Assembly: GCF_900104795.1 (NCBI RefSeq)
Contig: NZ_FNTG01000001.1
Location: 930,001-994,000 of the forward strand
Source: Burkholderia sp. WP9
Lineage (GTDB): Bacteria; Pseudomonadota; Gammaproteobacteria; Burkholderiales; Burkholderiaceae
Reading direction: 5' to 3'
DNA length: 64,000 bases
The notes beneath the pieces are model-generated. The model had not been told where the DNA came from. It was given only the letters and a program-made list of their open reading frames with translations, and made no database searches. Shown piece after piece: positions 48,611 to 57,801 of the stretch; within the stretch, counting starts at the first letter, position 1; the number at the start of each line of letters is the position of its first letter. The translations under genes were made by a program, and so were the position numbers.

Positions 48611-49724
48611 TTCGGAAGCCGTGGCCTCGCGCGGTGTCGATCGCCAGGTGGCCATGCAGTTGGCGTACGCGTTCGCCCATGCCGAGGAGACCGAACGAGC
48701 CGCGCCTGCCGGTGTCTTCGAGCAGCGCACCGCGGCCGTTGTCCTCGATATGAAGCGAGCAGGTGTTTGCGTCGCTCGATATTTCGACCACCACCCGGCT
48801 AGCCTGCGCATGCCGGGCCACATTCGTCAGCGCTTCCTGCACGATGCGAAAAAGCGCGGAAGACGCGGAGGGCGTGAAGCCCGTATCGTCCACGGTATTG
48901 TGAAGCGTGGCAACCACGTTGAAGCGTTGCGTGAAATCGTCCGTCAGCCATTCCAGCGCCGCGACGAGGCCGAGGTCGTCCAGCAATGGCGGGCGCAAGT
49001 CGGCGGCGATACGCCGTAGAGACGCCACCATAGCGTCGATCTGACGTTGCAGTTCGCTCGCGGCGGTGAGTCCTTCCGGATCACTCGAGTTCTCGCCCAT
49101 GCGCCGTTCCAGCGCGACGACGCCCATCTTGAGCGCCGTGAGCTGCTGGCCGAGGTCGTCATGCAGCTCGCGGGCAATTCGTCTTTGCTCGTCTTCGCGC
49201 GTGTGCTGGATCTGCGCGGCCAGTTCGCTCGCATGCTCGAGTTCGGCGAGGCGCATGCGTTCGGTCATGTCGCGCGTAACCTTGGCGAAACCGAGCAATG
49301 CACCGGCCGCATCATAAACTGCCGTGATCGTCACGTCCGCCCAGAACCGCGAGCCGTCGCGCCGAACGCGCCAGCCCTGATCCGCCACCCGGCCCTGCGC
49401 GATAGCGAGCGCCAGTTCGCGTTCCGGCTTCGCGGCGGCGACGTCTTCGGGTGTATAGAAGACAGAAAAATGGCGGCCGATGATTTCGTCGGGCGCATAC
49501 CCCTTGATCTTGTGCGCGCCGCCGTTCCAGCTCGCCACGCGGCCGTCCTGATCGAGCATGAAGATCGCGTAATCCTGCACCGCGTCAATCAGCAGATGAT
49601 AGCGGTCCTCCACCGGTACGTCGGAGTCGTTGGCTGAGGCGGATTTACGGTTTGCATCTTTCCAGTTGAACACCACCGGCATCTCCGAAAAGTTGGTCAA
49701 TGGCGAACGACCGGTCCACTGCAA
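48555..49724 (-). CDS. Orphan PAS sensor histidine kinase (HisKA_3 type)
   Basis: 389 residues; the start could be 49682. No membrane helices. A PAS domain (LLIDAVQDYAIFMLDQDGRVASWNGGAHKIKGY; VTRDMTERMRLAELEH) is followed by the phosphoacceptor motif RIARELHDDLGQQLTALKM and an ATPase domain (EALTNVARHA; DNGRGALLED). The catalytic core is almost the same as in the kinase at 30735, but here there is no response regulator beside it. It may signal to the regulator at 30088. Its last bases overlap the K+ channel gene tail-to-tail. Confidence 0.9.
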   Translation of the reverse strand: MQWTGRSPLTNFSEMPVVFNWKDANRKSASANDSDVPVEDRYHLLIDAVQDYAIFMLDQDGRVASWNGGAHKIKGYAPDEIIGRHFSVFYTPEDVAAAKPERELALAIAQGRVADQGWRVRRDGSRFWADVTITAVYDAAGALLGFAKVTRDMTERMRLAELEHASELAAQIQHTREDEQRRIARELHDDLGQQLTALKMGVVALERRMGENSSDPEGLTAASELQRQIDAMVASLRRIAADLRPPLLDDLGLVAALEWLTDDFTQRFNVVATLHNTVDDTGFTPSASSALFRIVQEALTNVARHAQASRVVVEISSDANTCSLHIEDNGRGALLEDTGRRGSFGLLGMGERVRQLHGHLAIDTARGHGFRITARIPLSAIRPDETQPG

Positions 49725-49827
49725 TGATAGCGAGATCCACCGAGGTTACGCCGAATAATTCCTTTCCGCCGACGATAGCCGGCGCAACTGCGCGTGCCAT
49801 CTACGCGCGCAGCAAGCCATTCGATGA

Positions 49828-49868
49828 TTGATGCATGTCAACCGGCTTCCAGGGGGCACGCCTACATT
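49828..49868 (+). promoter_or_regulatory. FNR-type promoter, phasin
   Basis: Box TTGATGCATGTCAA (49828-49841), 21 bp, then TACATT (49863-49868), 84 bp before the phasin start. Confidence 0.72.
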
Positions 49869-49951
49869 GGACTGACTACTGCCGTGCGCGTGCTCGTCGC
49901 TGCGTCCCACAGCGCGCAGGCGGACCGCTTCATCACGTCAGGAGGTCCATT

Positions 49952-50422
49952 ATGACCGGCAAATCCGTCACGCCCTTCGAGCTGTTCCGCGCCAACCTCT
50001 CGTTCGCGCTGCAGGCGCTGAGCTTCGGCCACCAGGCCCGGCAGCAGGCATGCGAGTTCGAGATGCAGCGTATACGGCGTGATCTGGAGGCGGCGCGCGC
50101 AATTGGCAATGCCGCTTCGGCAGCAAAGGACTGGAGCGCGCTCGCCGTATCGTGGCAAACGGTGTTGCGCGACTACATGGCGACCACCACCAATCTCTGG
50201 CAGCAAGGCCTCGGCGCGGCGGTGCGGCTGCAAACCGGATCCTTCGAAGGCATGCGTGAAGCGTTTGCGACCTGGCAGGCGGTTTCGACTGACCAATGGC
50301 CCACGCAGGCCGCGATGAATCCCGTCATGCAGCCTTGGCAGGAGTGGCTACAGCGCGTGGAAAGCGCGGCGGGCATGCCTCGCGGGCGAGCACTCGGCGG
50401 CGATGTCCTCCATGAACGCTAA
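49952..50422 (+). CDS. Phasin family protein
   Basis: 156 residues after a strong GGAGG site. An amphipathic helical protein: TPFELFRANLSFALQALSFGHQARQQACEFEMQRI, then LWQQGLGAAVRLQTGSFEGMREAFATWQ. Phasins coat polyhydroxyalkanoate granules and control their size. The FNR-type promoter links granule management to oxygen limitation. A second phasin-like gene is at 56192. Confidence 0.82.
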   Translation: MTGKSVTPFELFRANLSFALQALSFGHQARQQACEFEMQRIRRDLEAARAIGNAASAAKDWSALAVSWQTVLRDYMATTTNLWQQGLGAAVRLQTGSFEGMREAFATWQAVSTDQWPTQAAMNPVMQPWQEWLQRVESAAGMPRGRALGGDVLHER

Positions 50423-50574
50423 TCGGCGAGTTCGGCCGCGGCGCCGACCGCCGGTGGGCCAGCCGCAGGAGCGAGGGCATCCTGTCGGCTAAAGGCGTTG
50501 CGTCCATCCACGGCGGCATGCACATGCGCTGAAACGTTGAAGGTTTACCTTTTTGGTGGGTGTGTGCATCCGCG

Positions 50575-52224
50575 CTAGCCGTGCGCCGCTTCCGTCGGCG
50601 CGGCCGCTTCGGGTTCGCACAGCCGCCGCAGCAGTTTTCGCCAGTAATCCAGACGGCCGAAATCAGCGAGCGGGACCTCCGTATCGAAGCTCACCGTTCG
50701 CTGCATTTCTTCGGCGGATAGCGGTTCCTCGTTGGCCATCTGGCGAATCAGCACGACCGGGCCGGCATCCGACGCAGTGTTCGAAGCGGCGGCGCGCGCC
50801 TGCACACGTTGTTCGAGTTGACGCGCTCGCGCATGAAAATCGAGCAGGAAAACGGGCACGCCGAGCGAGCGCGCGAGCGCGACGAAGCGGGCACGATGCG
50901 CTCGCTTGAGAAACGTCGCGTCGACCAGCGCAGGGTAGCCCGCCAACAGCACCTGTTGCGCCAGCCCTTGCAGCAGGTCGTAATGCTGATCGATCGAGTG
51001 CGGTGTGTACGCGTCCGCTGGCAGAGGCCGGGGATCGAAGGGAGTGAACGGACGACCGCGTTTGCGCTCGATGTCGCTCGACAGTCGCACGGCGCCGAGC
51101 AGGCTCACTAACGCTTCGCTCGCCACCGATTTGCCCGATCCGCAATAGCCGTGGCATAGCAGCAAGTAGTGCCGCTGTGGCGCGCTCAGGCGCTCTGCCA
51201 GATTCAGGTAGGCAGCGGCTCGCGCGAAGTGCTCATCGTGCGGTTGATTTCGTGTTTTCAACAAGGCGACGAGGGCACGCACCAGCGCGCGATAGACCAT
51301 GTAGTAACGCAGCGCAGGCAACGCCGCGAAATCGCCGGTACGTTGCAGCCAGCCGTTCAACAGCCGCGCTGCCAGATCCTGCCGTCCGTATGCCTGCAGA
51401 TCCATCAAGGGAAAGCTCAGGTCGCTGGCGACGTCGATCCAGCGCAAGGCGTCGTCAAACTCGATGCAATCGAACATGAGTACGCGCTTGCCGCGGCGCA
51501 CGATGTTGTCGAGGTGCAGGTCTCCATGACACTCGCGCACAAAGCCGCCTCTACGGCGCGCGTCGAAGTGCCCGGCAAGACGTTTGCCTTCGCTCTCGCA
51601 CCAGGCGGAGAGGCGCGCAGGCAAGCGCGCCCCGGTCTCACTGTCGAGCGCCTCCAGCACGGTGCGCATCTGCTGCTGAACAAACGGCGCCGACCCGAAG
51701 ACCTCGCGAGTCGGCGTGCGTGGTGACTGCCGGTGGAACGTGGCGAGTTGCACGGCCAAGGCGTCTATTTCGGCAAAGCCGAGCTCGCCGCGCGCCTGCA
51801 ACGCCTTGAACACGTCGTGTTCGTCGAAGCGCCGCATCCGCACAGCGTGCTCGGCGGTGTTGCCTGTCCCTGCGATGCGATACGCGCGTCCGCGGCGCGT
51901 AATCGATACGACGCCGCAATAGAGTTCGCGTGCGAGCCGCCGGTTCAGTCTGAACTCGTCGGCGCACGAGCGTTCGCGCGCTTGCGCCTGCGTGAAGTCC
52001 ACGAAGCCCGGATCGACGCGCTTCTTCACTTTGTATGCGTAACGCCCGGCCAGGTACACGACCGAGATATGTGTCTCGATACGGCGAATGCGTCCCGCCG
52101 GATGGCCGTAGGTAGACGACCTCTGCATGGCGCGGTCGAGCGCACGCCAGCCTCGTTGCGCGAGCCGCTCGCGCTGCCGTAGGTGAACCGGACGCTGATG
52201 TGCCGGTGAAAAGTCAGCAGGCAT
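50575..52224 (-). CDS. APH-like kinase domain fused to P-loop ATPase/kinase domain
   Basis: 549 residues. The N-terminal half (about 1-340) is an aminoglycoside-phosphotransferase-like kinase with CHGDLHLDNIV (catalytic Asp) and LMFDCIEFDDALRWIDVASD (DFE-like metal site). The C-terminal half begins with Walker A GYCGSGKSVASEAL and ends with features of a zeta-toxin/gluconate kinase type P-loop (LVDATFLKRAHRARF; FLLDFHARARQLEQRV). This fused family (COG0645/COG2187 type) has no settled substrate. It is divergent from Hsp20 with its own FNR-type promoter. Confidence 0.85.
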   Translation of the reverse strand: MPADFSPAHQRPVHLRQRERLAQRGWRALDRAMQRSSTYGHPAGRIRRIETHISVVYLAGRYAYKVKKRVDPGFVDFTQAQARERSCADEFRLNRRLARELYCGVVSITRRGRAYRIAGTGNTAEHAVRMRRFDEHDVFKALQARGELGFAEIDALAVQLATFHRQSPRTPTREVFGSAPFVQQQMRTVLEALDSETGARLPARLSAWCESEGKRLAGHFDARRRGGFVRECHGDLHLDNIVRRGKRVLMFDCIEFDDALRWIDVASDLSFPLMDLQAYGRQDLAARLLNGWLQRTGDFAALPALRYYMVYRALVRALVALLKTRNQPHDEHFARAAAYLNLAERLSAPQRHYLLLCHGYCGSGKSVASEALVSLLGAVRLSSDIERKRGRPFTPFDPRPLPADAYTPHSIDQHYDLLQGLAQQVLLAGYPALVDATFLKRAHRARFVALARSLGVPVFLLDFHARARQLEQRVQARAAASNTASDAGPVVLIRQMANEEPLSAEEMQRTVSFDTEVPLADFGRLDYWRKLLRRLCEPEAAAPTEAAHG

Positions 52225-52256
52225 GGAACTCTCCGTCGCACGATCATGGTTTCTTC

Positions 52257-52297
52257 AGAATAGATGCGGCCCATCGTGCGGGGTTGACCGACGTCAT
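52257..52297 (-). promoter_or_regulatory. FNR-type promoter, APH-fusion kinase
   Basis: Box TTGACCGACGTCAT (52284-52297). Leftward, 21 bp then TATTCT (complement of 52257-52262), 32 bp before the start codon. Confidence 0.68.
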
Positions 52298-52331
52298 GCT
52301 TTTCGAGGTCTCGGACTGCGATGTGGGCCGC

Positions 52332-52372
52332 TTGACGCACGTCAATTCACGAGTCGAAGGCGAGCATAGAGT
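52332..52372 (+). promoter_or_regulatory. FNR-type promoter, Hsp20-BON unit
   Basis: Box TTGACGCACGTCAA (52332-52345), 21 bp, then TAGAGT (52367-52372). The leader to Hsp20 is about 160 bp. Confidence 0.7.
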
Positions 52373-52531
52373 TACCGGTACAGCCTGCTCGTCGCGACGG
52401 TGAACGCCGTGCATCGAAGCGCGCTGCAGTGCACCGCTCCCGTCCTGAAGATCGAGCGTGAAAGAGGCGGTATGAGGCGTGCGACGCGAATGCAAATCCA
52501 TGATGTGATTGACTAAATCAGGAGCAGTACG

Positions 52532-52960
52532 ATGAGCAACTTGAGCCGATTTGATCCGTTTCCCCTCGAACCCATGTCCGAACTCTTTCAAGGTTTGTTC
52601 CGGCCGCTGCGCGGCGCGGGCGGCGAAGCGCCGCTTGCCGATATCAAGGTCGACGTGACGGAAAGCGATAACGCGTACACCGTGAAGGCCGAACTGCCGG
52701 GCGTCGAGAAAAAGGACATCGACGTAAAAATCGACGGCAACCTTGTTTCGATCAGCGCGAAAGTCGAACGGAATCAGGAAATGAAAGAGGGCGAACGGGT
52801 GATTCGCCGGGAACGCTATGCAGGCGCTGTCAGCCGCGCCTTTTCATTGGCGAGCGAAGTCGACGAGAGCGCGGCGGCAGCGGAGTACAAGGACGGCGTG
52901 CTCTCGCTCACGCTGCCGAAGAAGGCGGCTTCCGAACGCAAGCGCCTGCAGATCAATTGA
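52532..52960 (+). CDS. Hsp20/alpha-crystallin small heat-shock protein
   Basis: 142 residues. The alpha-crystallin domain spans about residues 37-130: IKVDVTESDNAYTVKAELPGVEKKDIDVKIDG, RYAGAVSRAFSLASEVD and the C-terminal YKDGVLSLTLPKKA with the conserved GVLSLTLPK. It holds denatured proteins in solution without ATP. The analogous gene hspX in Mycobacterium is the hallmark of the DosR dormancy response. Confidence 0.94.
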   Translation: MSNLSRFDPFPLEPMSELFQGLFRPLRGAGGEAPLADIKVDVTESDNAYTVKAELPGVEKKDIDVKIDGNLVSISAKVERNQEMKEGERVIRRERYAGAVSRAFSLASEVDESAAAAEYKDGVLSLTLPKKAASERKRLQIN

Positions 52961-53034
52961 TCCGGGGCCGCGCGGAGCGCCGCGGTTTCGTGGGCCGCGC
53001 GGGCTTTTAGCCGTATGCCAACAAGGAGCACGCA

Positions 53035-53685
53035 ATGAAGTCGGACATGGAATTGAAGCAGCAGGTCGAAGACGAACTGGCTTGGGATCCTGCGGTGACC
53101 GTCACGGACATCGGCGTTGAAGTGCATGACCGGGTCGTGACGTTGTCCGGGCATCCAGTGAGCTATGCGGAGAAGCTCGCGGCGGAAAAGGCCGCGCAAC
53201 GTGTGGCCGGCGTGAAGGCTGTCGTAGTGGAACTGAACGTTCGCCTGCCGCATTCCGACGTGCGCACCGACGAAGAAATCGCCAACGCCGTTCGTTCCAT
53301 CTTGCGCTGGACGGTCGGTTTGAGCGAAGAGTCGGTCAAGGTGCAGGTCGAGAAAGGTTGGGTGACGTTGAGCGGCGAGGTCGACTGGGCGTATCAGAGC
53401 CATGTCGCGATGCGTACCGTGTCGCACATGCGCGGCGTGACAGGGGTGTCGAACCTCGTGCGGATCGGCGGCAACGTGGCCGCGCTCGATATCGGCGAAC
53501 AGATCGGCAAGGCGCTGCAACGTCACGCGGAGCGCGAGGCGAAGCACATTGCCGTGAAGGTGGATGACGGAACCGTCACGCTGACGGGCTCGGTCGATTC
53601 GATGGCGGAGCGCTCCGCCGTGCGAGGTGCGGCGTGGTCGGCGCCGGGTGTCCATGCGGTTATCGACAATCTGACCGTGGGATAG
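53035..53685 (+). CDS. Triple BON-domain protein
   Basis: 216 residues with three BON repeats: DMELKQQVEDELAWDPAV, EEIANAVRSILRWTVGL and IGEQIGKALQRHAEREA, each ending in a V-x-L-x-G-x-V strand pattern (VVTLSGHPV; WVTLSGEVD; TVTLTGSVD). BON domains usually act in the envelope, but no signal peptide is visible, so this one appears cytosolic. It follows Hsp20 by 74 bp, probably in one operon. Confidence 0.88.
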   Translation: MKSDMELKQQVEDELAWDPAVTVTDIGVEVHDRVVTLSGHPVSYAEKLAAEKAAQRVAGVKAVVVELNVRLPHSDVRTDEEIANAVRSILRWTVGLSEESVKVQVEKGWVTLSGEVDWAYQSHVAMRTVSHMRGVTGVSNLVRIGGNVAALDIGEQIGKALQRHAEREAKHIAVKVDDGTVTLTGSVDSMAERSAVRGAAWSAPGVHAVIDNLTVG

Positions 53686-53816
53686 ACAGGCGCCATGCGC
53701 CGCCCGGCTGCGGACGGGACGGGCGCCGCGCAGGTGGCGTGAGCCGTGCGCGGGCGCATGAACGGTGCAGCATGGACGGCAATCCATGGGCGGCGCACAT
53801 TATCAAGGAGCGACAC

Positions 53817-54083
53817 ATGACGATCTCGGGTAGTGTGGGTGACGGCGACTGGTCGGTCGCCGCAACCACACATCGCACAGCGGGCGGCTTCGATTGCTCG
53901 ATCCAACTCAGCCACCACACCCCAGAGGGCATCTTCAAACACGAGTTCAGACACAGCAGTGTTTTTCCTACCGAGCGCGAAGCGGTTCTGGCGGGTTTGC
54001 GCGAAGGCATGGACTGGGTCCGCCTCAAGATGTCGAATACGCTGTCGGTTCTGCCGGGGGGATTTCCGGCCGAACCTAAATGA
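53817..54083 (+). CDS. Hypothetical protein
   Basis: 88 residues from MTISGSVGDGDWSVAAT, with AAGGAG 6 bp upstream. Compact, no signal or membrane segment: FDCSIQLSHHTPEGIFKHEFRHSS, then EREAVLAGLREGMDWVRLKM. Small proteins of this pattern occur beside burkholderial stress genes, but I know no function. Likely third gene of the Hsp20-BON unit. Confidence 0.65.
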   Translation: MTISGSVGDGDWSVAATTHRTAGGFDCSIQLSHHTPEGIFKHEFRHSSVFPTEREAVLAGLREGMDWVRLKMSNTLSVLPGGFPAEPK

Positions 54084-54157
54084 TTTCTGACTTTTGTCGC
54101 GCGTTCGGTTTAGTTCGCTTTTTTTAGTTCGTTTATCTCGCCATCCCGTCACTCGCT

Positions 54158-54179
54158 CAGTCGAGCTTCAGTCGAGCTT
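54158..54179. repeat. 11-bp tandem duplication at the adhP stop
   Basis: CAGTCGAGCTT occurs twice in a row (54158-54168 and 54169-54179). The minus-strand adhP stop codon lies in the second copy, so the duplication repeats the last codons outside the gene. Confidence 0.75.
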
Positions 54180-55193
54180 CAGGACAATACGTCCTTCTAC
54201 CTTCCCGCTCTTCAAATCGGCGAAAACCTGATTGATATTGTCCAGCCGATCGAGATGGATTCGAGCGCGCACACGGCCTTGCGCGGCGAATTCGAGCGAT
54301 TCCTGCAAGTCCTTGCGCGTGCCGACAATGGAGCCGCGCACGGTAATGCCGTTGAGCACGGTCGAGAAAATCGGCAGCGGGAATTCACCCGGCGGCAGAC
54401 CATTCAGCGCAATGGTGCCGCCGCGCCGCACCATGCCCAGTGCCTGAGCGAAGGCGCTGCGCGATACGGCGGTGACGAGTACCCCGTGCGTTCCGCCGAT
54501 TTCCTTCTGGATCGCCGCCGCGGCGTCGCATTCGGAAGCATTGAACGTGAGCGTAGCGCCGAGTTCGCGGGCGAGAGCGAGCTTATCCGCTGAGATGTCG
54601 ACCGCTACCACGCGCAGGCCCATGGCAATCGCGTATTGAACCGCGACGTGGCCGAGCCCGCCGATCCCCGAAATCGTGATCCATTGACCCGGCCGCGTGT
54701 CCGTCATGCGGATGCCTTTGTAGACGGTCACGCCCGCGCAGAGGATCGGCGCGATATCTTCGAACGTGACTTCGGCTGGCAGATGGCCGACATAGTCCGG
54801 ATCGGCCAGGACGTACTCCGCGTAGGCGCCGTTCACCGAATAGCCCGTATTCTGCTGCTCATGGCACAAGGTTTCCCAACCGCCAAGGCAGTGCTCGCAA
54901 TGACCGCAGGCGGTATAAAGCCACGGCACGCCGACTCGATCGCCTTCCTTCACGTGTTTGACGCCTTCGCCCACGGCAGCGACATAGCCGACTCCTTCAT
55001 GGCCGGGAATGAAGGGCAGCGTGGGCTTGACCGGCCAGTCGCCGTCAGCCGCGTGCAGATCCGTGTGACATACGCCGGACGCCTTGATGTTGACGAGAAT
55101 CTGACCGCGACCGGGCTTCGGGACGGGGACCTCTTCGATGCGCAGCGGAGCGCCGAACTCGTGAACCACAGCAGCTTTCATCACTTGGGCCAT
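54168..55193 (-). CDS. adhP: Zinc-dependent alcohol dehydrogenase AdhP-like
   Basis: 341 residues from [14 protein letters not shown], with GGAGAAAGG before the ATG. Zinc ligands [15 protein letters not shown] and GHEGVG; structural cysteines [15 protein letters not shown]; cofactor loop [15 protein letters not shown] and [17 protein letters not shown]. It corresponds to AdhP/AdhA-type ethanol dehydrogenases that interconvert ethanol and acetaldehyde with NAD. An FNR-type promoter is in place, as expected for a fermentative gene. Confidence 0.92.
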   Translation of the reverse strand: MAQVMKAAVVHEFGAPLRIEEVPVPKPGRGQILVNIKASGVCHTDLHAADGDWPVKPTLPFIPGHEGVGYVAAVGEGVKHVKEGDRVGVPWLYTACGHCEHCLGGWETLCHEQQNTGYSVNGAYAEYVLADPDYVGHLPAEVTFEDIAPILCAGVTVYKGIRMTDTRPGQWITISGIGGLGHVAVQYAIAMGLRVVAVDISADKLALARELGATLTFNASECDAAAAIQKEIGGTHGVLVTAVSRSAFAQALGMVRRGGTIALNGLPPGEFPLPIFSTVLNGITVRGSIVGTRKDLQESLEFAAQGRVRARIHLDRLDNINQVFADLKSGKVEGRIVLKLD

Positions 55194-55226
55194 AACCTTT
55201 CTCCAGACGTTGAACGCGTGGCGACC

Positions 55227-55267
55227 AGTATCTCTGTCATGCATACGGTGCAATTGACTTGGGTCAT
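55227..55267 (-). promoter_or_regulatory. FNR-type promoter, adhP
   Basis: Box TTGACTTGGGTCAT (55254-55267). Leftward, 21 bp then GATACT (complement of 55227-55232), 33 bp before the start codon. Confidence 0.68.
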
Positions 55268-55320
55268 CCAATGGCTACGCGGCGCTATTCGGATCACGCT
55301 CGTGCTGTACCACCTTGGAG

Positions 55321-55362
55321 ATGATCCACGTCAAACGGGAGGATGCGGTGGCGGCCTAATCT
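55321..55362 (+). promoter_or_regulatory. FNR-type promoter, CBS-BON gene
   Basis: Box ATGATCCACGTCAA (55321-55334), 22 bp, then TAATCT (55357-55362), 95 bp before the start codon. Similar to the box at 47165. Confidence 0.65.
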
Positions 55363-55457
55363 GAAGTCACCCGAGGGCTCACCGGCTTCGAGATATTGAC
55401 GATCGAGACGGGCCGGTCCCGCGAATTCAATGATCCTAACTGTTCAGGAGGCTCACT

Positions 55458-56147
55458 ATGCGCGCATCCGATGTCATGACCACCAACGTCATCTCTGTCA
55501 CCCCCGACATGACTGTGCGGGACGTCGCCAGAATTTTCGTCGACAACGGCATCAGCGGTGCGCCGGTGCTGGATCCGGAGGGTCGTATCACGGGCATGAT
55601 CAGCGAGGGCGATCTGCTTCGCCGCACTGAAATCGGCACCGACGAGCGCAAGCGCGCTTCATGGCTCGACGTCTGGTCCGCGAACCATGAAGCGCGGGAT
55701 TACATCAAGACCCATGCGGTGAAGGTGCGCGATGTCATGACCGCCGACGTGGTGACCGTTCAGCCCGACACGCCGCTCGGCGAAGTGGCCGGCATTCTCG
55801 AGACGCGGCGCATCAAACGTGTACCTGTGACGCAAGCGGGACGGCTCGTGGGTCTCGTAAGCCGCGCCAATCTCGTGCAGGCGCTCGCAAGCGTGCCGGA
55901 CGAGCCGACATCGGATGTGACGCTCTCGGACGCCGAGATCCGCGCGATGCTGATGGGCGAACTGGCGGGCCGCAAATGGAGCTTCGCCGGCCGCAATATC
56001 GTCGTTACCGATGGCGTGGTGCACCTGTGGGGCGTATTTCATGCGCTGGAAGCCGTCGACGCAGTTCGCGTGGCGGCGCAGAACATTCCCGGCGTCAAAC
56101 GTGTGGAGGATCACACCGAGCCGTATCCAGTGATGCCGGGCATCTAG
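55458..56147 (+). CDS. CBS-pair and BON domain protein
   Basis: 229 residues. Two CBS domains: RASDVMTTNVISVTPDMTVRDVARIF with GAPVLDPEGRITGMISEGDLL, then VRDVMTADVVTVQPDTPLGEVAGIL with RVPVTQAGRLVGLVSRANL. A BON domain closes the protein (IVVTDGVVHLWGVFHALEAVDAVRVAAQNIPGV). CBS pairs sense adenine nucleotides, so it may report energy status. The mycobacterial dormancy protein HRP1 is also a CBS-pair protein. Confidence 0.9.
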   Translation: MRASDVMTTNVISVTPDMTVRDVARIFVDNGISGAPVLDPEGRITGMISEGDLLRRTEIGTDERKRASWLDVWSANHEARDYIKTHAVKVRDVMTADVVTVQPDTPLGEVAGILETRRIKRVPVTQAGRLVGLVSRANLVQALASVPDEPTSDVTLSDAEIRAMLMGELAGRKWSFAGRNIVVTDGVVHLWGVFHALEAVDAVRVAAQNIPGVKRVEDHTEPYPVMPGI

Positions 56148-56191
56148 CGGACCAGCGAGCCGGCGCGTTTCGGCAATCAACTTTTGGAGGC

Positions 56192-56692
56192 ATGATGGCT
56201 CAGATCATTCCCGGGCAATGGCTCAACATGGAAAGCGCCGGTTTCGACAATCTGTTCGGCGTCACGACGCGCAGCTTCGAGGCTTTTGAGCGGCTCACCG
56301 CGTTGAACCTGGAGGCGATCCGGTTTGGACTTGCCGAAACGCAGGAGGCGATGGCCCGGACATGCGCGGCAGACAATCTGCCGGAGATGCTGTGTCTTCC
56401 CACGTTGCTGGCGCCTGTGGGCGTGGCCCAGGCGCTCTCGTACAGCCGGCAGTTCTTCGAGATCCTGTCGGACCTGCAGCGGGACGCCGCGCCGCCCGCC
56501 GTTGGCGCGGGGCGGCAACGGCATTCGGCCGACAGCCTGGTGGGGGGGCTCGCCACCCAGGCGCTCGTGCCTGCCGAGGTGGTGGGCGAGCCGCAGACGT
56601 CTGCCGCGCCCGCCGTCGCAGGGGCGGACGCTACTGAAAATGAGAAAACGTCTGCGCACAAAAAGCCCATCCAACCGATGCACACGGAATAG
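56192..56692 (+). CDS. Phasin family protein
   Basis: About 166 residues; GGAGG is followed by tandem ATGs at 56192 and 56195. The N-terminal part is phasin-like: NLFGVTTRSFEAFERLTALNLEAIRFGLAETQEAMA. The C-terminal third is Ala/Pro/Glu-rich and probably disordered, ending HKKPIQPMHTE. It follows the CBS-BON gene by 44 bp and would share its transcript. It should bind polyhydroxyalkanoate granules. Confidence 0.8.
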   Translation: MMAQIIPGQWLNMESAGFDNLFGVTTRSFEAFERLTALNLEAIRFGLAETQEAMARTCAADNLPEMLCLPTLLAPVGVAQALSYSRQFFEILSDLQRDAAPPAVGAGRQRHSADSLVGGLATQALVPAEVVGEPQTSAAPAVAGADATENEKTSAHKKPIQPMHTE

Positions 56693-56757
56693 CGGACTTC
56701 GGTTGGAGGTTAGGTCAGTGTCGAGTCGGTGTCGAAGATTCGCATTGTGCGCCGACT

Positions 56758-57756
56758 TTAAGCGAGGGTCGCCACAAGCACAGCCTTGATCGTGTGCATG
56801 CGGTTCTCGGCCTGGGTAAAGACGATCGACGCATCCGATTCGAACACCTCGTCGCTGACTTCGAGTTCGGACACGCCGAAATGCTCGTGGACCATCCGGC
56901 CGGTTTCGGTGTCCAGATTGTGATAGGCCGGCAGGCAATGCATGAAGCGGGTGCGCGGGTTGCCGGTTGCTTTCATCAGCGTGGCGTTGACCTGATAGGG
57001 TTGCAGGAGTTCGATCCGCGGACCCCACGCGTCCACAGGCTCGCCCATCGACACCCAGACGTCCGTGTAGACGAAATCTACGCCGCTCACCGCCTCATGC
57101 GGGTCCTCGACGATCGTCACGCCGGCGCCGGTGCGCTCGGCGAGCAGGCGCATTTGCGCGACCAGTTCGTCATGCGGCCACAATTCGCGTGGCGCCGCGA
57201 TGCGCACGTCCATGCCCATCTGCACGCCGCCGATCAGCAGCGAGTTGCCCATGTTGAAGCGGGCGTCGCCGAGGTAGCAGAACGACAGCTCATGCAACGG
57301 CTTCTCGCCGAATTCCTGCATGGTGAGCAGGTCGGCGAGCACCTGGGTCGGGTGGAACTCGTCGGTGAGGCCGTTCCAGACCGGAACATGCGAATAGGTC
57401 GCAAGATCTTCGACCACGCTCTGATGAAAGCCACGGTATTCGATACCGTCGTAGAGCCGTCCGAGTACCCGTGCCGTGTCCTTGAGCGACTCCTTGCGGC
57501 CGAGTTGCGAACTCGCGGAGTCGATATAGGTGACGTGGCCGCCCTGGTCGTGCACGGCAACTTCGAATGCGCAGCGCGTGCGCGTCGAGGTCTTTTCGAA
57601 AATCAACGCGATGTTCTTGCCGTTGAGCCGCGGGACTTCATTGCCCGCGTATTTGGCGCGCTTCAGCTCGGCGGCGAGATCGAGCAGGAAGCGGATGTCG
57701 CGCGGCGCGAAGTCCTGCATGTTCAGCAGACTGCGATTGCGTAGATTGAATGCCAT
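56758..57756 (-). CDS. arcB: Ornithine carbamoyltransferase, catabolic (ArcB)
   Basis: 332 residues from [13 protein letters not shown]. Carbamoyl phosphate-binding STRTR with preceding FEKT; also HPTQVLADL, and ornithine-binding site [15 protein letters not shown]. It phosphorolyses citrulline to ornithine and carbamoyl phosphate. Third and last gene of arcD-arcA-arcB on the minus strand, 45 bp after arcA. The usual next gene, carbamate kinase (arcC), is absent here. Confidence 0.93.
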   Translation of the reverse strand: MAFNLRNRSLLNMQDFAPRDIRFLLDLAAELKRAKYAGNEVPRLNGKNIALIFEKTSTRTRCAFEVAVHDQGGHVTYIDSASSQLGRKESLKDTARVLGRLYDGIEYRGFHQSVVEDLATYSHVPVWNGLTDEFHPTQVLADLLTMQEFGEKPLHELSFCYLGDARFNMGNSLLIGGVQMGMDVRIAAPRELWPHDELVAQMRLLAERTGAGVTIVEDPHEAVSGVDFVYTDVWVSMGEPVDAWGPRIELLQPYQVNATLMKATGNPRTRFMHCLPAYHNLDTETGRMVHEHFGVSELEVSDEVFESDASIVFTQAENRMHTIKAVLVATLA

Positions 57757-57801
57757 AGGCGAATTCTCCAAAGGGTGCGGCGCGTGTTTCGCGTCAGAGG
57801 G

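Larger units (their letters stand above)
52225..52531. other. Divergent promoter region, APH-fusion kinase / Hsp20
   Basis: No gene. It contains two separate FNR-type promoters facing away from each other (52257-52297 leftward, 52332-52372 rightward) and a 160-bp leader before Hsp20. Confidence 0.6.
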
